Positions 45,930 through 55,991 of a DNA stretch of 64,000 nt are shown piece by piece. The notes beneath the pieces are model-generated. The model ran no database searches. It was given only the letters and a program-made list of their open reading frames with translations, and was not told the DNA's origin. A program made the translations under genes and the position numbers. Each line of letters begins with the position of its first letter. Position 1 is the stretch's first letter. Source of the DNA: Gnetum montanum (taxonomy: Eukaryota > Streptophyta > Gnetopsida > Gnetales > Gnetaceae); the NCBI GenBank assembly GCA_015680685.1, contig MNCI01027046.1, positions 502,770 through 566,769 of the forward strand. Reading direction: 5' to 3'.

Positions 45930-47400
45930 AAAATTGGTTTTGTTTAAGGTGGACATATCTTGAATAATGTTATTGTAGCTTGGGAGGGAATGTAGTGGTC
46001 TTCTTATACTAAATTAGATTATGCCATAGTTTATAACAGGATTGAATGGGATTTGGTGATTATTTTGTTCAACTTTTTTGTACCCTTTTTATTGATGTTA
46101 ATGCTCAAGTTGCTACTAATTTTGGATTAAGTTCCTCCTTTTCTCTTTAACAGTCAGGTCATCAAGGTTGTCCTTTAGCTTTCTATCTTTTTATTATTGC
46201 TATAGATTTTTTTTCACATAATTTGTATTATGATTTACAAAGGAACTTCAATTGATGACTAAGGTATGCAATTACTTAACATGTATTTTGTAGATGATTC
46301 TTTTTTTATGATTAACAATTCTTTGCAACATACTAATACTCTTTTAGCTAGAGTGGAAGAGTACTACATGTTATGTAGCTCTCAGATCAATCGGCAAAAA
46401 TCTACTTTTTATTGTAATGACAATATTGACGAGTGAGTTACTCTCAAGCTTTGGAAAATCTTGAAAAAAGATTCTATCTTTAAAATGTTAGGAATACATT
46501 TTTCTTTTAAGCCTAATCTTCTTTTGAGCCTAATGTTACTATTTTGTGGAATTACATGGTTGATAAAATTGAAAAAAAAAAAGCTTGATAAATAAAAAGA
46601 AAAAAAGCCCACCTTTGCAAGCAAAGTTTTAGTTATAAAGCAAAGGCTTTAATCAATCTATGTTTATTACTTGAGTTGCTAGGCTTCTTCTAAAACTTCT
46701 TATGAAAGAACTAATTGGATTATCCATTAGTTTCTTTGGTTTGCTAAGCAACATAAAAAAGATTTTCCTAGAGTTGTTTAAAATATTTGCACTAGTAGCA
46801 AGAAAGATGCAAGACTTATCCTTATTAATTGTTATAACCAAAGTATTTTTTTTGCAACAAAATGGATTGCAAAGTGCATTATTAGAGATGATGTTTTGAT
46901 GGCCATTTTAGAAATAGACTTATGCAATGAAAACTTAAGAATGACAACAGTTGATCTTCTAATAACTTGCTTCACTATCTTCTTTTTCTTGACCATTTTT
47001 ATTCTTAGTTCTCTAATTCTTAAACAAATTTAGAAGACATGGGGCAAGCTTAGTAAATATTGAAATTACAATCATATTATAGTTTTAGAATGAATACTTA
47101 AGCAAATTAGTCCATGGTGGCTTCTTTTTAATGAAGGAGCTTATGCCACTAATGCATCTAAATTGTGTACCACTTGGAGCAGATTTGATATCATCACACT
47201 TTTTTGTTTATGTGTGCATAATAGATGGATTATTTAGAATGAAGCTTCTAGCCTCTATGATTTAAATAGAAAGAGAAAAAAGAATTTTGAAAAATTAATT
47301 CATAATCTTGAGAAATTATTTAAAGTTGATAACAATTTTCTTCTCTTTACAAGAAACCCTTTACTAAAGTGAAAACACTTCTAAATAAAAGCAAGGCCCA
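45930..47400 (+). mobile_element. Decayed L1-type LINE fragment
   Basis: Pieces match the LINE at 54376-59837: TTGGGAGGGAATG against GCATGGGAAGGTCTC, KLDYA..YNRIEWD against KLDYAKAYDNIKWD, and the later RT, thumb and connecting regions (AKIYFLL, KLWKILKK, KAKALINLC). It is full of stops and AT-rich, so it is an older copy of the same family. Confidence 0.6.
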
Positions 47401-48019
47401 ATCCTTTTTCTACCCAAAGGAGAGGTTTTCCAGGATTGGTTGTAACGATGAAAACCTGAAAATGCATCCCCACCTCAAAACCGTATAAAAACCTTGTTTA
47501 TCAAGGTTAGATCTATCATAAAACGAATTCGTTGCTTAACCAGGGCTACCCACCAGTTTCAATTTTTGGAATTTGACAAGGGAACTCAAAAGTTGCCTTG
47601 TATCCAACTACCAAAACATAGCGCCGGACATTATTTTCTTTTGATCTTTCTTATCCTACCATAGACATTAGCGTGCAAAGTTTTCACTAAAAAAAAAATT
47701 CACTGACTAAATGGCTATCCGAACTACTTCAAATTTTAATTAAAAATTAAATATAAAAAATTAAACGAAAAGAGCTATGTTGCACAAAATTCTCAATAAT
47801 TCGACAGATACAAATTACTCAAATTACCTTTGTGGAATACATGAAATCAAACATTCGAAAAGCAACAAAAATTCAACTCATAATTATCAAGATCAATAGA
47901 CAAAATGTCAGTACTTAACAACATCATTAGCATTTAAGTTCCTTGAAAAATGATCTTCCTCAACATTATATGTTCAGAGTGTTCCAGCAAAGTGCTTGGT
48001 TAAAAGTATCAAGTAGCTT
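47401..48019. other. Downstream flank of the TMEM258-like gene
   Basis: No gene is supported. AT-rich sequence; the part nearest 48019 would be the 3' untranslated region of the minus-strand gene, with no clear polyadenylation signal fixed. Confidence 0.4.
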
Positions 48020-51000
48020 TCATACATAGACCCCTGATGACAAAAGCAAAAATAGAGATCCAAAGCCCTGCCAAAAGATGAAAATAAGATAAGTATTCAT
48101 GGAATACTTTTTCCCCTGCAAATCTGCACTACTCGAAGAAAACAATATGAAATAAAAACATACTAAGAATACCGATGCCACACCACCAATTCCAACTTCT
48201 TTCATAATGCTGCGACTGCGTTTAGATGTAGTAGCTTCGTAACTGGGAACAATGCCAAGTAAACTCAAATCAACATTAAGCTTATAGTTATAATAACCAG
48301 CACATAGCACATAACGTAACAAAGAAGTCAAGTTAAATCTCTTAGAATTAGAAAGCAAGAAAACGAAAATGTTGGACAAGTGTGGCACACAGCACTCAAG
48401 AACATGATCAGCTTCAGCAATGTCAAAAGTTATGGAGGCTACCCTACTAAATGTTGCTGCAGGAAGTACGGAAGCATTATGGTGGATGAGTGGGTGTAAC
48501 GGTCCTAGTGTTCATGGAGATTCAAAACGGAACTATTGTAGACTTTGTGGCATGTTGCTTTGGAGAATGAGGTAAGTTCGTTTTTACTTTTTATATCTTT
48601 GTCTCAGCAGCTAAAAACAGCCTGGATGGAATTCTTAGTCCAATCAGTGGTAGCAACATGCAGGGCTTAACCACTACACAACTGTGCCAAAGCAAAAAGA
48701 GCAATAACAGAGTGACTTGCAAGCTATTTACAAATCTTATGATTATCTTGTTCCCTTGCATAGATCTAATGAAGAAAACAATATATATTTTACCGTACCT
48801 TTAAACCATAAGTACCAATAATAACATTAAAAAAATATAGGAACGTTATGAAAAAGGACATACCAGCCTAAAAAACAACGGTATAGGGATGTAATTTCTA
48901 GGATCAATCAAATGGAAAGTATGTAGATATTTAACATGTTACATCTAACATACTAATGTCCATCTTTTCTGAAACTTCAATATTTTAAGACATCCATGTA
49001 AAGATCACGAGACCGTTGGGATCTATAAAACAGAAATCAGCTTAAGCCTTTTCCCAAGACAGTTTCTGTGCATCTCAGTGTAACTTTTTAAAATTGTACC
49101 TGTGACCCAAAGGATACATGTCAGGAGGCTTACTAACAAGCTAGTCATTAAAGGATAATCACCTAGAGGTGCAATGCTAATCCCGTGATGGTGGGGTCTT
49201 GGAAGGCCAGTAGATGAGCAAATTCCTAACATCTTTCAAGTGACTCCGCCCAAGCTTGAACCCAGGTCTTATAACTTGAGAAAGAAGCACCTTACCATCA
49301 CTCCAAGTGCTGGTCCCTTACAAAGCTAATCATTATTAAACAAAAATATTTAACATGGTTTTAAGTTTCCTCAGAACCAAAAAAATATAGATTCAGACTC
49401 TTTTATTGGATTCTATACCAATCTTTTAACATTGAGTTGTAAAAATTTAACGTTGAATCCCAATAAATAAGAACCTGAGATCATTTAGTCAAATCTTTCA
49501 GTTTGTGCCATATCAAAGATTTTGCAGGTACCTCAAACTCTAATTAATAATATTTTCCATTTTAATTTTCCTTTTAAAACAACTTTCAAGTGGCCGCAGA
49601 TAGGCTCTGCTCAAACCCAGATCTTACAACTTGAGAAACAAACACCTTATCATCACCCCAAGTGATGGACCCAACACTTGCTTAGCTATGAGCAGGTTAT
49701 TACTTTTACAATTGAAGAGGATTGAAAGATAGTGCAAATAAACAAAGATCTAGCCCTTCACAGAGGTGCATGGTGAAAAAGAATTCCATTTTGATGGGAT
49801 AAGGCTAGTAGGATGATGATGATGATGACACCTGTGCCCAAATTTACAACAGTGCATTTAAGTTTACAACTTGAATTTATTAAGAGTTCCTAGTATTATT
49901 GTTTTATGGAATTTTGAAATAAAGCACAGCATAAATTTCTACATGCATAGAGAAGACTGTCTTGATCACCATACATCAATTATTTTTATAACAGTTAATC
50001 AGTTTCTGCAAATATCATATGGTTAATAATATAGATCTAAAAGCTTTGAATTTGAACGAATGTATTGCATTTATCTGTATCATGATTATGGTATTTCTAT
50101 AAAAAAATAACATCAAGGATATGATTTTCAGAAGCTTTGATATCAGTATACATATTGCTTTTTAAATAAGGGGAACATTTGAAATTTCCAATGCATTCAA
50201 GTTATTGCAAATTACACACAGGATACAATAGTATCAATTCTTTAATCTAAGTACTGATGACAGTGAGAAAGTGGCAAACAGTGAATGCTAATACAGCCTA
50301 AAATTATGTATCTATAAGTCAAAGAAAGACAAATTATGCATTTATATATTTTATTATTTTGTTGTGTATGCTTGTAAAGGTTTGTCAAAATAGAGGACAA
50401 TATTTTATTTTAAATACAAATATCTGAGACATTACTTTTATCATGATGGTGCCATTATGCCATATATGTGGACTTACTGTTATAGTTGGCAAAGGTTTTA
50501 ACAATGACTTTTTTTATGGATGGCCATTTACCTAATATCATAGTCTGAACGTATTTTTTTACTGTGCCCTCAGATTGGCACATGTCTCTGCATAGCCCTG
50601 GGGATTGAACCTACGCCTTGCATTCACTGGCCACGTGTTCTAAACAAGTAAACAATGCCTCAGTAACTTAAGGCATCACCTTTAAACTCAATTTATTTCT
50701 AAACATGAGAAGCTGATAAAAGTATAGTACCAGAGGTGAAACTTCAAAAGTAGAATAAAAAAAGCACCTCCATGCCAGCTACTAAGAATCAGCTAGTTGT
50801 GTTGATTGCATAACATGTCTTGCTGATCATCTGTTGCGGGGGGGTGGCGGTGGTAAGAGATGATAGAAACAATGTGAACATGCGAAACTGTGTGTTTCCC
50901 TGTGACTGCAATATGTACAAAGCCAAAGATTAATGTTTGAAAAGCAAGAGCCACAACTGACTCTTTGCAAAAATTCAAGAAACCTTGATAGTTTGAAGGT

Positions 51001-52415
51001 CTGACGTACTACATAGATGACAATTTGCATTTAACTGATAGGTGACTAATCTAATTTTATATGCATTTTACACACATTATACACATTCACTTTCCTATCA
51101 TGTTTGCCATTCTGCATTACACATATAATTAATTGCAGGTATTTGCGATTTTCAAAAACATGAATTCATTTTAATCCATTATTTGTATAATTAAGCTATC
51201 TTATATTTTATATATCCGGCACACACATGCAAATAAATGCTAAGGCTTGCAGCACATTGAAGCACTAAACTATGTGTTACGCCAGATATATAATGTAGGC
51301 AACATATGCCAAATGTTTGAATTGTCAGGTGACCTCTTGAACATTTGGAATGGATTTATATTCACAGTTTTGTTATTGTGTTTCACAGAACAACATTGGT
51401 ATTCAATGGCTCTTATGCTGTTGACTAATAGATTTTAGAAAAAGGATCAAACCCAGGTCTTAAAACTTCAGAAATAAGCAGCTTATTATCACTCCAAGTG
51501 GTGGTTCCTTGACTAATATATTTCATAATATATTTTTAAAAAGGTTTCACTAGGAGGCCCAATGCTCATTCTCTAGCAAATGGGGTCCATGATGATCAGT
51601 GGATGACCAAAAGCCTAGCCTTTTTTTAAATGACTGAGCCAAGGCTCAAACAAAAGTCTTACAACTCAAATAACAAGCACCTTGCCAACACTCAAAATCA
51701 TGGCCCGTATTTTATAATATATTCGAGGATTCAAAAAAATTTCTTACTACATCATGAAAAAAAAGTTTGAATCCACAAACATATAGTTGAATCTTTCAAT
51801 ACTTCATTTTGACATTTTCATATCCTATTTCAAATTGGTTTTCAAGTGTCTGGCTCAAAGTTCATATGAACTTCCTTTACACATGAATGATTTAAATATC
51901 ACAATGATCATGAGTTTAACCTTACTTTCGAACCATTAATCAAAACAAAAGAATGCCTACGGGTATAGGAGAATCAATATATCGAAAATCTAAAAACACA
52001 GAAAAAGCAAGAGAAGTTCAAAACCACCATATCACTGTGGAAACGCTCAAATTACAAAATGTCAAATTTGCAAAGAAAACTTCGCATACTTTCGCAAAAA
52101 CCAAATAATGCATGAACTAAAACGGCAACGCGCACACGTACATGAAAAAGCTCGCTGTGAATGCCAAGCCGATGACGATGAGAATAACAAAGAAAAACGG
52201 ATACCAATCCTCAGAAACGGGGGATGTCAAGGGTTTCGACGCCTGTGAATAACAGGAAGACCTTAGTACACAAATCGATGGGCGATCAAAAACAGTAATG
52301 CATGAAGAGAATTGAGGATTTCGAAGCTTACCATTAGCGGCTACAACAAATCACGCGATCACGAAGCCCGTCTGCAGGATTGTCTTCGGATCTGCCAACG
52401 AATGTTGTCACGCCT
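48020..52415 (-). CDS. TMEM258: TMEM258-like oligosaccharyltransferase subunit
   Basis: A small ER membrane protein that in animals is an accessory subunit of oligosaccharyltransferase (N-glycosylation). Minus-strand exons: about 52415-52332 (leader ending in the ATG, 52334-52332), 52242-52142, 48242-48164 and 48067-48020. The coding total is 231 nt, 76 aa; human TMEM258 is 79 aa. The protein starts MASKPLTSPVSEDWYPFF. It has a first membrane helix, FFIYEATTSK with the basic SKRSRS loop, then a second helix ending GFGSLFLLLSSGVYV, the family's C-terminal signature. Splice sites are consensus (ATG/GTAAGC, CACAG/GC, CAT/GTACGT, CCCAG/TT, TTA/GTATG, GGCAG/GG). The middle intron is 3.9 kb and full of SINE-like repeats. 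No neighbouring gene suggests co-regulation. Confidence 0.93.
49120..49320 (-). repeat. SINE-like repeat in TMEM258 intron
   Basis: On the minus strand: ACTTGGAGTGATGGTAAGGT (A-box-like), then AGACCTGGGTTCAAGCTTGG (B-box-like), then GACCCCACCATCACGGGATT. Related units are at 49590-49675, 51440-51520 and 51545-51720, all in the same intron and orientation. Confidence 0.5.
49590..49835. repeat. SINE-like repeat and RTE-like tail
   Basis: 49590-49675 matches the SINE-like unit at 49120-49320 (CAAACCCAGATCTTACAACT, ACCCCAAGTGATGGACCC). 49735-49835 has AACAAAGATCTAGCCCTTCA, GGGATAAGGCTAGTAGG and an ATGATGATGATGATG tail, an RTE-type 3' end. Confidence 0.5.
50565..50665 (-). repeat. tRNA-like SINE in TMEM258 intron
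   Basis: The minus strand reads TTACTGAGGCATTGTTTACT and AGGCGTAGGTTCAATCCCCA, a good B-box (GGTTCAATCCC), then GCAGAGACATGTGCC. Confidence 0.45.
51440..51720 (-). repeat. Two more SINE-like units in TMEM258 intron
   Basis: 51440-51520 (ATCAAACCCAGGTCTTAAAA, ACTCCAAGTGGTGG) and 51545-51720 (CTCAAACAAAAGTCTTACAA, CTTGCCAACACTC) are diverged relatives of the unit at 49120-49320. Confidence 0.45.
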
Positions 52416-52443
52416 GGTTATTTACGATGATCGAAGGGTTTCA

Positions 52444-52452
52444 CCTTTTATA
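52444..52452 (-). promoter_or_regulatory. TATA box of the TMEM258-like gene
   Basis: The minus strand reads AAGTATAAAAGGTGAAACC. Transcription would start about 30 nt downstream, near 52415, giving a leader of roughly 80 nt before the ATG at 52334. Confidence 0.55.
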
Positions 52453-52460
52453 CTTGGTAT

Positions 52461-53584
52461 GAGATTTAATAATATACCATGTCAGCCAAATGGTTGTATG
52501 CCTGCGTCTAGCTTAGTGTATTTCTCTATTTCATTTTTTATTTTTATTTTTAATTTAAGTTAAAATCCGTGAAACATTTTTTCTTTTAGATTGTTGATTA
52601 TATGCATCCTCGTCCAACATAAATACCATGTTAAGCCCTTTGAAATGTGACTTGAACTTGTAATCTCTTTTGCGAATATAGTTGAAATGAAAAGAGAAGT
52701 AGAGTGTTGGACCTTAAATATAATGTTAATAATATAAAAAATTCATATTTACATAATGTGCAGTGAAAATTGAAATTGAAACCGAGGTATGTTATTACAT
52801 CTTAAGAGTCATAGGATCTATTAACAAAGTTTAGATATATTTGATGGTAATTTAGCCTTGATTTAATTAAATGACCAACTCTAATAGTGCACATTTGAAA
52901 TATAACATTATATTTAGTCCTTAAGAAATGAGGACTATGGCAATTAAGATTATATTCATCTTGAAGGTGATCGAAGATACAAAGTCTGCATGTGCACTCA
53001 TCTATGGAAATGTTTGCCTATCTCCTAGTTTCTATTCTTAGCCAACGAAAACACAATCTAATTTTGTTTATCCAATATCATAACCTCAAAGAAATTTGAG
53101 TGGAGAGGTGAATTGCTTCACCTATTTATTGAATATCTTGAACATGTGTAATGTAGAATTTCTTTTTGCCATATAGATTTGACCAAAGCTTGGAAAGGAA
53201 TTGAGGTATAACAATTTTGCAAATGTAGTTAGATTTGTTTCAAACCTCATCAAAACTTATGTTCATTTGTTAAGCTAGTTCAAACCCTAGTGAAACCATC
53301 CTTTATCTATAATCTTCTATAACTACCTTTAAAAAACTAATGGCATAAAAGTTCTTGAGTTTGTGATAATAAGCAATAGATTGGCAAAGAGCCTTAGCTT
53401 CCAAATATAAAAAATCAACTTCCAAGAACGTCATGTGGTAAGGTGTCTGAGGTTTCACTTTTAGCTTATTGAAGAATAAGTAATTTTTGCACTCTTTTAA
53501 TGTTATTCTAGCATTTATTAGAAAGACATAGACACCAAACTAGATAACCATTTTTGTTTAACCAAGTTTCAAATTTGTGGTGGT
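52461..53584. other. AT-rich intergenic sequence
   Basis: No gene, RNA or known element is supported in this stretch on either strand. Confidence 0.5.
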
Positions 53585-53740
53585 GTTGGAACCCAAAATA
53601 AGTGAAACATAAGTACACCCCAAGATTTATAGAAGTTGATAACTCAGTGCTACCTAGGAGAATTGAACCTATGACATGGGGTTAGTAGGCTAAGATCTAT
53701 ACCACTAGGCTAGCACCTCATTGTTAGGTTTCAAATTTGT
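53585..53740 (-). repeat. tRNA-like SINE
   Basis: The best example in the window. The minus strand reads TGAGGTGCTAGCCTAGTGGT (A-box), then CATGTCATAGGTTCAATTCT (B-box), GGTAGCACTGAG and a tail with GGGGTGTACTTATG. The head and tail also match the minus-strand unit at 32360-32555. Confidence 0.6.
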
Positions 53741-54059
53741 GACTTGCAACTCCCTAAACTAAACTCTTATCATTGTTTAGCTATTCAATATATATATATA
53801 AAGAAAAAACTTTTTGATTTTAGAACTTAAAAAAAATATGTAAAGAAAATTAATTGTTAATAGGGAGGAAGGTTCTAGTCCTAATAATAGTTACATCACT
53901 TTTTAACATCCATGTATAAACTTAAAATAGCAAAAGGATTCGAAAGAGATAGTTGTGGCTTGATACTAATATTTATATCAAATCAAACAAATCGTAGTAG
54001 ATCCTATAGAAGATCTTCACCATGTCACTTGTTATTAATCTTACATTGAGAATCTTTAC

Positions 54060-54375
54060 GAGTAGTTATAACATTATTTTGGCTAAGAGGCCACTACCAA
54101 CCATAATTCAGTAACGGTAATACTAAATAATATTTTGTCCATAATGCTCTAGGGAGAGGGTGTCGTGCAAAATAATATTTTATTCATAATGCTTTAAGGA
54201 GAAGGTATCTTATTTTGTGCATAATGCTCCAAGGAGAGGGTACTAGTAATGCAAAATAATATATTGTCTACAACGCTCTCACGGAAAAAGTATTGGTAAT
54301 GTTAAATAATAGTTTTTCTATAATGGTCTAGAGAGAGGGTATTGGTAACACAATAATATTTTGTTCATAACACTC
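54060..54375 (+). repeat. Minisatellite, left part
   Basis: About five units of 50-65 nt built on CATAATGCTCTAGGGAGAGG, GTATTGGTAATG and CAAAATAATATTTTGT. The same unit continues at 59838-59965 on the other side of the LINE. Confidence 0.75.
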
Positions 54376-55059
54376 TTCTCCCCATTGGCTACGGTTGCGT
54401 GGTCGCCGTGGACCACTATTGCGAGGACCGCGTGGACTGTTGTTGCATTGTCCAAAAATCGGATCCGCATCGCCCAAAACCGCCACACCCTATGAAACTG
54501 CTGTCCCCTGTTACACGCCTTGCAAGAGGGCTCAGACCTGCAAAACCATCATGGCCTGCTAAACCGCGACCGCCTAACGAACCGCGGCCACCGATAGATC
54601 CGCGACCACAAACTGAGGGTCTGCAGATCCGCGCCCACAACCACGTCCGTGACCTGAGAAACCCTGCAAATGATCAAAATCCCCCGTGCCGTGGTGTTCA
54701 TCAAAACCAGTCAGAATGTCGCCCTAATCTTGAACGCGATCTGTTAAAACAGACCCGTGATCTGCAAAAACCCCATGATCTGAAATAACAAATCCGCGAT
54801 CTACAGGGACAAGCCTGTTCCGCGATCTACAGGGACAAGCCTGTTCCAAGGTTGGAAAATCAATTTGAGGTTGTGGCTGGGTGTTTCTGTGTTCTCGCTA
54901 TGAAGTGGCTGGGTTTGTTTCGTGGGTAGGCGTGTCATAATGGTGGAAATTTTTCTACCTCACCTTCAATTGATTTTCTTTTACCTATGATATTTTTGAA
55001 ACAGTTTCTAAAGATTTCGCAACTCGCTTTATGTTTTTTCAAATTATGGGGTTCTTAAG

Positions 55060-55991
55060 GTCCCCAAGTATAAACATTTAAGTTCAAAACCTCCTTCAAT
55101 TGAGACCATTCAAGTTTCTCATGCTCCATATTACGCTCGAAATTTATTTTGATAGAACTATCTGATGCCTCTCGGGTCGAGAAGGCTCTCTCTTTAAGAA
55201 TTTCTCCAACACAGAATGCAACTTTAATAGCACGCGCCTGGAGATTTGACTTTAATGTTAACGACTCGACTTTTAATATAATTCCCTATTATGTGGAATT
55301 GCCCAATCTTCTACTTATTTTCTCATTTGTGGAGAGGGACATTGTGAGCACCCTAGGTCCTATTATTTCTGAGCATTGTATGGTGATTAATGGAACTCAA
55401 ATTCACCATTATTGTATTAAATTGGACATCGCTCTTCGGAAAACCTCATTAACCCTTACTACTAGTGGAAAACTCTTCACCCAAAAAGTGGACTATTTTT
55501 ACCTTCCAAACTCGTGTAGCTATTGTCATAGGGCCGAGCATCATATATCGAAGTGCCCCATCTTAGCCAGGAAAAAATAACCTGTAGCATCTTAGAAAAC
55601 TCGTTCCCCAGTCACACCATTACGCCCACCCTTAGTATCCTTTAAATTTGACTCTCCTTTCCCAACAGCTTCACAATCCTCCTCTCAATCTAGCCCCTCC
55701 AAGCTACAAAAACAACAATCAAGTACTCACACCTCCATCCATGTCATCCCCTCTAAGGTAGTCACGGACTCAATCTCGGTCGATGAGTTCGTGGTGGGCA
55801 GTGGAAGGAAACGAGTTAAAGCTTCCTTTAGTTCTATTCCTCCCTCAAGCTCCTATCCACTGAACACTTCCATGGCCCCTATCTCCACCAACAACTCCTT
55901 TGCCCTCCTGTCAGGAACAATGGAAGTTGATACTTTGACTTTCGAACCTTCCGTTAACCTCTCACCCAAATTGCCTATTGTTTCTCCATGA
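55060..55991 (+). pseudogene. LINE ORF1, nucleic-acid-binding protein
   Basis: The frame open from 55101 contains a conserved plant L1 ORF1 domain (SDASRVEKALSLRIS, LIARAWRFDFNV) and a CCHC zinc knuckle CSYCHRAEHHISKC near 55516. A TAA at 55578 and a further TAG shortly after interrupt it. The same frame then continues through a Ser/Pro-rich tail to the TGA at 55989-55991. The N-terminus is unclear: an alternative frame just upstream (about 55060-55145) reads SSKPPSIETIQVSHAPYYAR, suggesting a frameshift near 55145. The stop overlaps the ORF2 ATG. Confidence 0.65.

Noticed and set aside
53585-53740. tRNA gene
   Set aside because: A and B boxes are present but no cloverleaf or anticodon arm can be formed; it is better read as a tRNA-derived SINE.
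54399-54788. Arg/Pro-rich open frame in the LINE 5' region
   Set aside because: It lies in a GC-rich 5' untranslated region, has no known domain and overlaps an equally open frame on the other strand.
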